Assembly (NCBI GenBank): GCA_964525945.1 | Contig: CAZGKX010000034.1 | Location: 1-27,909, forward strand | Length of the DNA stretch: 27,909 nt | Source of the DNA: CAZGKX01 sp964525945 | GTDB lineage: Bacteria; Pseudomonadota; Gammaproteobacteria; Legionellales; Legionellaceae | Direction: 5' to 3' | Part shown: positions 1 through 7,163 of the stretch, piece by piece | How the letters are laid out: every line of letters starts with the position of its first letter | How positions within the stretch are numbered: position 1 is the stretch's first letter | The notes under the pieces: generated by a model | Databases searched by the model: none | The model's input: only the letters and a program-made list of their open reading frames with translations | Told to the model about the DNA's origin: nothing | Position numbers and translations under genes: made by a program

Positions 1-181
1 GTTTGGTGAGTCCTTTTGAAGAATGGGATGCAAGATCGAATTTTCCAAGATAGGCTTCCACTTCAACAATTTTCCCGATTCTTTCAATATTGTGAGAACG
101 ATGTACCAAATGGAGACCAAGCAGCTCCTTGGCTACAATTGTTGTTTCTCTATGATAAAATTCACGCGGCAATTTTTTCAT
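1..181 (-). CDS. mpg: 3-methyladenine DNA glycosylase (Mpg/AAG family), 5' part only
   Basis: Base-excision repair enzyme of the human AAG/MPG type, which removes alkylated purines such as 3-methyladenine from DNA in the cytoplasm. Only the first 60 residues are inside the window; the frame is open to the left edge. The peptide begins MKKLPREFYHRET and contains VAKELLG and then IVEVEAYLG. Residues E42, Y44 and H53 reproduce the spacing of human AAG E125 (catalytic), Y127 (intercalation/pocket) and H136 (base recognition), so the active site looks intact as far as it is visible. The ATG at 181 is the only reasonable start: an upstream ATG in another frame stops after eight codons. The ribosome binding site is weak. 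The gene points away from the broken frame at 305 and shares a 123-bp intergenic region with it. Recognition is by family pattern and is strong despite the short fragment. Confidence 0.85.
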   Translation of the reverse strand, partial: MKKLPREFYHRETTIVAKELLGLHLVHRSHNIERIGKIVEVEAYLGKFDLASHSSKGLTK

Positions 182-282
182 TCTAGTCGATCACTTTGCT
201 CCATAATTATTATTAAATTGGCAAGCAGTAGCATTTACCCAGAATAAATGCATCTAAATCAATAGTATACTCTCACTAAAAA

Positions 283-302
283 ACATTTTAATGTCAAAAT
301 GT
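283..302. repeat. 7-bp inverted repeat, operator-like
   Basis: ACATTTT and AAAATGT form a perfect 7-bp inverted repeat around a six-base centre. It lies three bases before the ATG at 305, between the divergent mpg gene and the plus-strand frame. The position suits an operator or an RNA hairpin that hides the start region. No regulator can be named. Confidence 0.4.
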
Positions 303-304
303 AA

Positions 305-634
305 ATGCATTCCCTAAGAGCAACTGATTCAGGTGAAATTAAGCATCTTATTGCAACAGAAGTTATGGCAACGCTCACAGAACCTCAGGTGCATCGGTTG
401 AGCGAGCAATATAAAAGAGAACTTTTTGAAATCACTTCAGCGACCAATAACACGCATGTTTTTAATACCCGAATGAAATAAATTTTCGAAGGACAAAGCC
501 AGTCCATAGGACCAATTCCAAATTGCGATTGTAAGGCAGAGAAAAAACGTCCCAACTTAAAAGTGACATGGTTGACAAAGAAACAACCTGGCTATAAAGT
601 ACTGCCATTGTTTTATAGCCAAGAGAGTTTATGA
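305..634 (+). pseudogene. Small unknown gene interrupted by one in-frame stop
   Basis: From the ATG at 305 the frame reads 58 codons (MHSLRATDSGEIKHL...) to a TAA at 479-481. It then continues open in the same frame for 50 codons (FEGQSQSIGPIPNCDCKAEK..., ending FYSQESL) to a TGA at 632-634. That TGA overlaps the ATG of the next gene as ATGA, the usual arrangement of translationally coupled genes. Both halves have balanced, hydrophilic, protein-like composition, so the simplest reading is one 109-residue gene broken by a nonsense mutation or a base-call error. A TAA directly precedes the ATG, so there is no longer upstream version. No clear Shine-Dalgarno sequence is visible. I recognise no family. 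The alternative is that only the 58-residue peptide is real, or neither half. Confidence 0.4.
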
Positions 635-2298
635 AAAGATCAGCAGGCGAGCTCACACCAAGTTTTTTCAAAATGCAGCGAACTCATAATTCAAATGGCA
701 TAAGCCATTTTTCAGCTGATTTCGAACCTTTTCATGGCACAGCCGTGGCGCGCAATCACCAGCCCACTTCGACCGCAACAACCCTATGGCTCGCATTTGA
801 TTCAATAGCAAACAGTCAACTAACATTTTCCAATATCAGCTATTTTTTAACACAACTCTTACATTTAAAATCGACCGATAGTGGTGCCGATTTTTACGCT
901 AAAAGCATTTTGGATAAATTAGAACAACATCATTTTTACACTCGAGTCGACATCAATCTATCACAAATGGATTTTGCAAATTTTATCCACTCTATTTCTC
1001 AGCTAGAACACTACCCGTACTCTACAACGTTGTATAAATTTATCTATGGTGGCATCCTCAGAATGGATTGGTGCCACGCAAGCCCTGCTGATATTACGAA
1101 GGTTTTGACTGGCTTGGGACGTCTAAATTCCTGCATTTCATTCGATACTATAAATGTCGCCGTCATCGATCAATTGACCATGACGAGGGTCAAATCTCAG
1201 CTTATTTTAAGCCTCACTAGCATTGATTGGTTGCGAGCAAATCCCCATGAAATAACCCACCTGATAGTTGGGCTCAACTTATTAAAAATTAAGCCTAAAA
1301 ATCTCCCTTCAGAAACTCTCAGCTATATATATCAATGTATTCAGCATTTGCTCATGCTCGGTCCAGAAGAGATACAAAGCTGGGACAATGCGCTATCCAA
1401 ACATTTTTCTATTCTTTACAATAGCTTATCTCAATTTTCCAAACAAGGGCACTGGGTAAGCACCGAAGTTATCGATCGCCTACTGCAAAAAATGAAAATT
1501 ATCTCCTGGCACAACGCGACAGCAGCTGAAGTTTCAAACACCCTCAATGCTCTAGGCCAGCTCCATATTAAAATCAACAATTTTAATATGGGTTGCTTTG
1601 GAATTGAGCAAAATGAAATAAATGTTCAATTAACACCCGGAATATTATTACGAGCAAAAAGTCTTGGTCCGCAGGAACTTCTATTGCCTGTCAACAGTGC
1701 GAATATAATCAATGGATTAGCTAATTTAGCAAGCACGCTCACCGATAATCAAATTAAACAGTCGATCTTTTCAATATTGCTGCTTCATCTGTTTCATATT
1801 GGAAAAATAGATTGGCGTCACGCCAAATCGGTGGAAGTCACAAACGTGATTAAAGGATTAGGTAAATTGCATTTTCCTGTGAAGCCCTTTCATTGCATCA
1901 AAATCAAATCTATTTTGAGGGATGCTCAAATTGATTGGGTTCATGAAGCGAAAGTACTTGAAGTTGCCCACACCCTTCAAGGGTTAATTATTTTGGGTAT
2001 TCCACTTGATACCGAAGTGCCGGCTATAAAACAAATGGTTGATGTGATCAATAACCTCTGCTCCAGAGCAAAATCAAGATGTTCATTAATTGAACTTTTG
2101 GCGCATAAAAAGGTCCATGAACCTGAGAAATTCTTGGACTTGATTCAAGACCAAGGATTCAGTGAGTTTGATGCACTTGAGTTTAACACCCACAGCTCAA
2201 ATATCGATTNNNNNNNNNNTATCGTTTATTTGATGCTGTGGAATCCGGCACAGAAGTTCCGTTTCCGGAGCAAACATCAGAAACGTCCCGTACGATAA
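631..2298 (+). CDS. OPR/DUF1601-like helical-repeat protein, C-terminus lost in a scaffold gap
   Basis: A 526-residue reading frame before the assembly gap, built of degenerate helical repeats with the pattern (I/M)-D/S-W-x-x-A-x-x-x-E-(V/I)-x-x-x-(L/I)-x-G/A-L-G-x-L. The clearest units start near residues 145, 198, 291, 393 and 434; weaker ones are near 60, 110, 250 and 352. The pattern resembles octotricopeptide (OPR) repeats, which bind RNA in chloroplasts and mitochondria, and the Coxiella DUF1601 repeats. There is no signal peptide, membrane segment or catalytic motif, so a scaffold or RNA/protein-binding role, possibly as a secreted effector, is inference. The start overlaps the preceding broken frame by ATGA. 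The last residues after the Ns at 2210-2219 depend on an arbitrary gap length and should not be trusted; the reliable coding part ends at 2209. The printed end overlaps the convergent pirin gene by 22 bases. Confidence 0.7.
   Translation: MKRSAGELTPSFFKMQRTHNSNGISHFSADFEPFHGTAVARNHQPTSTATTLWLAFDSIANSQLTFSNISYFLTQLLHLKSTDSGADFYAKSILDKLEQHHFYTRVDINLSQMDFANFIHSISQLEHYPYSTTLYKFIYGGILRMDWCHASPADITKVLTGLGRLNSCISFDTINVAVIDQLTMTRVKSQLILSLTSIDWLRANPHEITHLIVGLNLLKIKPKNLPSETLSYIYQCIQHLLMLGPEEIQSWDNALSKHFSILYNSLSQFSKQGHWVSTEVIDRLLQKMKIISWHNATAAEVSNTLNALGQLHIKINNFNMGCFGIEQNEINVQLTPGILLRAKSLGPQELLLPVNSANIINGLANLASTLTDNQIKQSIFSILLLHLFHIGKIDWRHAKSVEVTNVIKGLGKLHFPVKPFHCIKIKSILRDAQIDWVHEAKVLEVAHTLQGLIILGIPLDTEVPAIKQMVDVINNLCSRAKSRCSLIELLAHKKVHEPEKFLDLIQDQGFSEFDALEFNTHSSNIDXXXXIVYLMLWNPAQKFRFRSKHQKRPVR
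2210..2219. other. Assembly gap (10 N)
   Basis: Ten consecutive Ns, the conventional placeholder for a scaffold join of unknown length. The gap lies inside the 3' part of the helical-repeat gene, so the frame and distance to the pirin gene are unknown. Confidence 0.98.
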
Positions 2299-3137
2299 TC
2301 GGCAAATGCCTGGGCAATTTCATCTTTTGTGTTCATGACAAAGGGACCTTGGCCAACAATAGGCTCATCAATGGGCTTACCGTTTAACAACAAAAGCATC
2401 GCCTCACTGGATGATTCAAGCGCAATACATCCACCTTCACGTTCAAAAAAAACCAGTTCTTTTTCTTGAACAGCCGTTGTGTTATTGACCAAAATCGTCC
2501 CTTTTAATACCAGTAACATCGTGTTGGAATCCACTGGCAAAGGTAACTCGTCTATTTTGTATCCCTTTTTTATCCGCAAATCCCATACATTCACGGGCGT
2601 GAACGTTTTTGCTGCACCCGCCGTGCCTGCGTAATCGCCAGCAATGACTCGGAGCAGGTTGCCGTTAGCATCCAATTTCACCACAGGTATGTTTTTACTT
2701 AAAATTTCTTGATAATGCGGTTTTGACATTTTAACTTGAGCGGGTAAGTTGACCCAGAGCTGGATCATTTCTAAGGTGCCGCCTTTTTTTGAAAAATCTC
2801 GCCCATGCATTTCCTCATGAAGAATGCCCCGAGCCGCAGTCATCCATTGCACATCACCTGGACCAATTTTCCCGGAATTACCGGCATTGTCCTTATGTTC
2901 TACTTCCCCTTGATACACAATCGTTACGGTCTCAAAGCCACGATGGGGATGTTGCCCTACGCCTCTTGGTTGCTCTGAAGGGGCAAATTTCGCTGGGCCT
3001 GCGTAATCCAGCAATAAAAATGGACTAATGGCTGCACCTTCTGTTTGATACGACATTAAACTGTTAACAGGAAATCCGTCGCCCACCCAATGAGGAGCTA
3101 CTCCCCGATTAACTTTAATAATTTTTTTCATTGGCAT
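2277..3137 (-). CDS. Pirin family protein
   Basis: A 286-residue bicupin of the pirin family (YhhW/YhaK-like). These are cytoplasmic metal-binding proteins; some have quercetinase activity and others act as redox-linked co-regulators. The N-terminal cupin (about residues 20-130) carries the pirin signature GQHPHRGFETVT, followed by TAARGILHEE. H63, H65, H107 and E109 correspond to the four metal ligands of known pirins, so the site is intact. The C-terminal cupin (about residues 175-275) lacks ligands, as is normal for the family. The length is typical. The protein begins MPMKK; the first ATG has GAGTG upstream at suitable spacing, and the third codon is a possible alternative start. It lies 65 bp downstream of the quinone-oxidoreductase-like gene on the same strand, and the two probably form an operon for quinone or stress metabolism. 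The substrate cannot be read from sequence. Confidence 0.92.
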   Translation of the reverse strand: MPMKKIIKVNRGVAPHWVGDGFPVNSLMSYQTEGAAISPFLLLDYAGPAKFAPSEQPRGVGQHPHRGFETVTIVYQGEVEHKDNAGNSGKIGPGDVQWMTAARGILHEEMHGRDFSKKGGTLEMIQLWVNLPAQVKMSKPHYQEILSKNIPVVKLDANGNLLRVIAGDYAGTAGAAKTFTPVNVWDLRIKKGYKIDELPLPVDSNTMLLVLKGTILVNNTTAVQEKELVFFEREGGCIALESSSEAMLLLLNGKPIDEPIVGQGPFVMNTKDEIAQAFADYRTGRF

Positions 3138-3202
3138 GATCAGTCACTCATTGTTTGAATGATTCATTGGTATATTCATTGTAGATGACAATTGGCGGTG
3201 TG

Positions 3203-4195
3203 TTAAAAATGATTCAACACTATTTTGCCAATCGCAGCACCACGCTCAAGTCGTTGATGCGCTAAGCCTACTTCGCGCATAGAAAATTGCGTTTCATCAA
3301 CCCATGGCCGCAGCTTGTGCTCATCCACCAAGCGCGCAATTTTTGTTAAAATTTCGCCATAATGCGCCCTTTTTTCACCCGTCACCAAAGGCAAAGGCTG
3401 TAGCACCATGTGGAGCGTTAAACCTTTGGTAAATGCAGGTGATAAATCAAATTGAGCCGCCGCCTGAATCGATATCACTTGGCCATAGCGGGACGCAGCA
3501 GTAAAGCATTGAGGTAAGTTTTCCCCACCGATTGTATCAAAAACAATGTCAAATCCCTTATTTTGGGTATGTTTTTCAACATAATTTTCCACAGACATAA
3601 CACGATAATTGATGGTGGTATCCGCACCAAGCTCTTTGGCAATGCGCGCCTTATGATCATTGGACACTGTTGTAAAAACCTGCCCGCCCAAATGTTTTGC
3701 GAGTTGAATGGCAAAATGCCCTACACCACCTGTGCCTGCATGAATCAGAAGGCGTTGTCCTTGTTGCACATTGGCATAAGTGACCAACGCTTCCCACGCA
3801 GTTAACGCAACAAGCGGCAATGCTGCGGCTTCACGCATGGAAATTGATTGAGGTTTATGCGCAATGAGATCCGCATCAACGAGCATGTATTCGCTTAAAG
3901 CCCCACCCATATCCAGCAAACCACCCGCACAACCATAAACTTCATCACCCACGGTATAATGGGTTACTCCCGCACCCACTTCTTCAACTACGCCTGCAAC
4001 ATCACCATGGAGCACCATAGGGAAATGGCTGATTAAATGCGGCATAACACCTTTTCTTAACTTGCAATCGAGAGGATTTACGCTTGTAGCAGCCACTTTG
4101 ATCAACACATGTCCTGGTTTAATTGCAGGTTTCGGCAATGTAATTTCTTCAAAAACATCCGTGTTCCCAAATTGCGTAATTGCCATTGCTCGCAT
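3203..4195 (-). CDS. Zinc-independent MDR oxidoreductase (quinone oxidoreductase-like)
   Basis: A 330-residue medium-chain dehydrogenase/reductase resembling NADPH:quinone oxidoreductases and related enoyl reductases. Residues 1-120 form the GroES-like domain (AATSVNPLDCKLRKG, HGDVAGVVEEVG). The Rossmann domain carries AGTGGVG at residues 153-159 for NADP(H) binding. The catalytic and structural zinc cysteine sets of alcohol dehydrogenases are absent, which places it with the zinc-independent branch. I chose the ATG at 4195 because GGAGA lies six bases upstream and the peptide MRAMAITQFG is the usual family N-terminus. The frame stays open for 33 more codons to 4294, but that extension (MLKILCRLN...) is not family-like. 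The pirin gene follows at 65 bp. The likely role is reduction of quinones or reactive carbonyls; the exact substrate is unknown. Confidence 0.9.
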   Translation of the reverse strand: MRAMAITQFGNTDVFEEITLPKPAIKPGHVLIKVAATSVNPLDCKLRKGVMPHLISHFPMVLHGDVAGVVEEVGAGVTHYTVGDEVYGCAGGLLDMGGALSEYMLVDADLIAHKPQSISMREAAALPLVALTAWEALVTYANVQQGQRLLIHAGTGGVGHFAIQLAKHLGGQVFTTVSNDHKARIAKELGADTTINYRVMSVENYVEKHTQNKGFDIVFDTIGGENLPQCFTAASRYGQVISIQAAAQFDLSPAFTKGLTLHMVLQPLPLVTGEKRAHYGEILTKIARLVDEHKLRPWVDETQFSMREVGLAHQRLERGAAIGKIVLNHF

Positions 4196-4434
4196 AATAT
4201 TCTCCAAATGATTGATGAGAATAATTGTTGCATGAGTGATTAAAGCCGTCCAGGTTATAATTGATATGTTTAGCCTACATAGAATCTTTAACAAAACATT
4301 AAAGTTTTATAGCACTCATGGCATCAAGCTGGTAGAGTAACTTAATTCATTAAAACTGTATCTGAAGCAATGGACGACGATATGGATCACAATAAGATGA
4401 TTTTAAAGAAAGCATTTGTTTTGAAGGATTTGCA

Positions 4435-5997
4435 ATGCGTTTGTCGTTAATTCAATTAACCATGTCTTGTTTGCTTTTGAATGCATGCATGATGGTGGGA
4501 CCAGATTACAAGGAACCTACCAAAAAAGTCACACCACATTGGATTAAAAAGGGTAAAAGAGTCAAAGAAACACCCATGGAGACTGCCAACTGGTGGAAAG
4601 TTTTCCATGATCCAACGCTAACGTCTTTGATCGAAACGGGATACCACAACAACATCACCCTGCAAAGTACGGGCGTTCATGTTTTACAAGCCCGCGCTCA
4701 GCTTGCTCAGACTGTCGGTCAACTTTATCCCCAGCAACAACTATTAGCCGGTAACTTAACTTATCAACGCATCGGCGGCACCTCTTTGCAAGATGTATTA
4801 CCCAGCAACTTTGAAACCGCTTTATTAGGACCGACCGCGACCTGGGAAATTGATTTTTGGGGGAAATACCGTCGGGCGATCCTTGCCAATGATGCTGCAT
4901 TTTTAGCTTCATACGCCGCTTATGACAATGCTTTGGTGAGTCTAACAGCCGATATTGCCACAGCGTACATTAATATTCGAACGACCCAACAACAAATCAA
5001 AGTTACAAAATCCAATATTGTGGTTCAAAAGCTAGGCCTAGATATTGCTCAAGCCCGTTATAATGCAGGTGAAGTCAGCTTGCTCGATGTCGAGCAAGCA
5101 AAAACAGAACTTTATGAAACAGAAGCAACATTGCCTGTACTGGTCAGTGACTTGCAAACGCAAAAAGATTTACTGGGTGTATTACTGGGCACTACCCCCA
5201 ATCATGTGGATGCCTTATTACCAAATAAACAAGGTATTCCCAAGTCACCCTCTTCTGTTGCTGTTGGCATTCCTAAAGAAACATTGGTGAAACGCCCTGA
5301 TATTTACCAAGCCCGCATGGAGGCGATTGCCCAATCCGAAGCGATTGGTGCTGCAAAAGCCAATTTATACCCAGCATTTTCACTCACTGGCACGTTTGCA
5401 TTTGCGTCCAGTACGATTGGCGGTTCCTCTCTGGGAAATATGTTTAATTGGGACAGTAGGACCGTCACTGCAGGTCCTGCAGTCAATTGGCCATTGTTAA
5501 ATTATGGTCAAATAACAAACAGCGTACGTGCGCAAGATGCTGTCTTTCAACAATCGTTATTAAAATACCTGAATTTGGTTTTACAAGCTCAGCAAGAAGT
5601 GCAAGATCATATCACCCAATTCATTGAAGCCCAAAAATCCGAACGTTATTTAGAAGTTGCGACAAAATCTGCTATTCAATCCACGAAATTGGCTCTTATT
5701 CGTTACCGAGAAGGTGAAGCGGATTATACGCCGGTGTTGGACGCGCTGCGTCAGCAACTGCGCGTGGAAACCAATTTGACCAATGCACAAGGGACAATTC
5801 CTAAAGCGTTGGTGGCACTTTATCGTTCTCTAGGTGGAGGCTGGCAAATTCGCCAGTGCAACGATATCGTACCCAACCGAATTAAACATCAAATGGCTGC
5901 TCGAACCAATTGGGGTGTTTTGCTGAAACAACAAAACCATGAACCGCCTAAAACACAACCACAACAAATGAAAGATATTTTTCTACCGAATTGGTGA
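4435..5997 (+). CDS. Outer-membrane efflux lipoprotein (OMF, NodT family)
   Basis: First gene of a tripartite efflux operon. It encodes a 520-residue TolC/OprM-like outer-membrane factor, the exit channel for the RND pump encoded downstream. The N-terminus is a lipoprotein signal peptide with the lipobox LLNAC, giving an acylated C18. The sequence PDYKEP follows, and ANWWKVFHDPTLTSLIE is characteristic of this family. Two outer-membrane-efflux repeats follow (about residues 70-270 and 280-470), including RPDIYQARMEA and LGTTPN. After the usual family end (LGGGW) there is an atypical hydrophilic tail of roughly 48 residues, rich in Gln, Asn and Pro. The ATG at 4435 has GAAGGA six bases upstream. 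The 140 bp upstream holds no recognised repressor gene, so the regulator must be elsewhere. The adaptor gene starts at the stop codon of this gene. Confidence 0.93.
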   Translation: MRLSLIQLTMSCLLLNACMMVGPDYKEPTKKVTPHWIKKGKRVKETPMETANWWKVFHDPTLTSLIETGYHNNITLQSTGVHVLQARAQLAQTVGQLYPQQQLLAGNLTYQRIGGTSLQDVLPSNFETALLGPTATWEIDFWGKYRRAILANDAAFLASYAAYDNALVSLTADIATAYINIRTTQQQIKVTKSNIVVQKLGLDIAQARYNAGEVSLLDVEQAKTELYETEATLPVLVSDLQTQKDLLGVLLGTTPNHVDALLPNKQGIPKSPSSVAVGIPKETLVKRPDIYQARMEAIAQSEAIGAAKANLYPAFSLTGTFAFASSTIGGSSLGNMFNWDSRTVTAGPAVNWPLLNYGQITNSVRAQDAVFQQSLLKYLNLVLQAQQEVQDHITQFIEAQKSERYLEVATKSAIQSTKLALIRYREGEADYTPVLDALRQQLRVETNLTNAQGTIPKALVALYRSLGGGWQIRQCNDIVPNRIKHQMAARTNWGVLLKQQNHEPPKTQPQQMKDIFLPNW

Positions 5998-6002
5998 TAC
6001 TT

Positions 6003-7163
6003 ATGAAACTTGATAATCGTTCCAAGCTTATTAAAATCGCACTGCTTATCATTTTTGTTTTTTTTATCTTTCACTGGCTAATCAACCATTTTACCGGCAA
6101 TAAACCCCAACCATTGCCAATACCTATGGTGGTCGTGCAACATCCTAAGTTAACGAAATTAACCGAATATGTAACACAAACTGGCACTCTTGTGGCTTAT
6201 AATTCCGTGGACTTGGTTGCGCGTGTTGAAGGGTATTTGCAAGCCATCAATTTCACTGACGGCACCATGATCAAAAAAAGCAAAGAATTATTTGTTATTG
6301 AACCCGAATCGTATTGGGAAAAACTTGTGGAAGCAAAAGCGTCTGTCACCGCCCAAAAAGCAATAGCTGCATACGATGCTGCAGAATACCGACGTCAACA
6401 ACGCATGTACAAGCAAAATGCCACCTCCCTGAACAATGTCGAGAAATGGCAAGCTAAATCCATTCAATCACAAGCTGAAATTGAAAAAGCAATCGCCAAT
6501 GAAAAGATTGCCGCTTTAAATTATAGTTATACCAAAGTGCTGGCTCCTTTTGATGGTCGGATTGGGCGCCATTTAATTGATATCGGTAATTTAGTTGGAC
6601 ATGGAGAAGCCACCGATCTGGCCACTATCGAGCAAATCGATCCTATTTATGTGTATTTTAACTTGAATGAATTGGATTTGATAAAATTGCGTACCGCTGC
6701 AAGGGCCAATGGTTTTAAGCCAGCGGACATCAACAAAATACCTGTGTATGTTGGCATGCAAAATGAAAACGGCTTTCCCCACGAAGGTCATTTGGATTTT
6801 GTCAACACTGGACTCAATGCGTCGACAGGAACCATGGAGTTTCGTGCGCAGTTATCCAATAAAGATTATGCTTTGCTTCCTGGTTTGTTTGTGCAAGTTC
6901 GCTTGCCCATTAGCAAACAACATCCCAAGTTAATGATCCCAAACACCGCCGTGCAATATGATCAAATTGGCAGCTATGTTTTAACCATCGATAACACCAA
7001 CACCGTTGTGCTAAAACGCGTGGTATTGGGTGAGATGGAGCAAGGCCTGCGCGCTGTATTAAAAGGACTAACCGCCAAAGACAAGGTGATCATTTCCGGA
7101 TTGCAAAATGCGGCGCCAGGTCATTTGGTTAAACCAGTTTCAAGTGAGAAAACATCAAGATGA
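6003..7163 (+). CDS. RND efflux periplasmic adaptor (MFP/HlyD family)
   Basis: A 386-residue membrane-fusion protein that links the inner-membrane RND pump to the outer-membrane channel. A single hydrophobic segment (about residues 8-28) anchors it to the inner membrane. Then follow a split lipoyl domain (GTLVAYNSVDLVARVEGYLQ... and TKVLAPFDGRIGRHLID), an alpha-helical hairpin (about residues 95-165), a beta-barrel domain (DPIYVYFNLNE) and the membrane-proximal domain ending in GLQNAAPG. No lipobox is present, unlike AcrA. I prefer the ATG at 6003, just after the upstream stop; the frame also offers an ATG at 5991 that would overlap the outer-membrane gene by seven bases. The end overlaps the pump gene by four bases (ATGA), showing translational coupling. 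Confidence 0.92.
   Translation: MKLDNRSKLIKIALLIIFVFFIFHWLINHFTGNKPQPLPIPMVVVQHPKLTKLTEYVTQTGTLVAYNSVDLVARVEGYLQAINFTDGTMIKKSKELFVIEPESYWEKLVEAKASVTAQKAIAAYDAAEYRRQQRMYKQNATSLNNVEKWQAKSIQSQAEIEKAIANEKIAALNYSYTKVLAPFDGRIGRHLIDIGNLVGHGEATDLATIEQIDPIYVYFNLNELDLIKLRTAARANGFKPADINKIPVYVGMQNENGFPHEGHLDFVNTGLNASTGTMEFRAQLSNKDYALLPGLFVQVRLPISKQHPKLMIPNTAVQYDQIGSYVLTIDNTNTVVLKRVVLGEMEQGLRAVLKGLTAKDKVIISGLQNAAPGHLVKPVSSEKTSR

Noticed and set aside
462..671. A 69-codon minus-strand frame
   Set aside because: It is antisense to the broken plus-strand frame, which has better protein-like composition and an ATGA junction with the next gene.
2277..2387. A plus-strand continuation of the repeat protein deep into the pirin gene
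   Set aside because: It is open by chance in one frame, but would overlap a well-supported convergent gene by more than 100 bases.
4370..4450. A 26-codon ORF (MDDDMDHNKMILKKAF...) overlapping the start of the outer-membrane efflux gene
   Set aside because: It could be a regulatory leader peptide, but it has no good ribosome binding site, no stop or attenuator structure was found, and its size is within chance.
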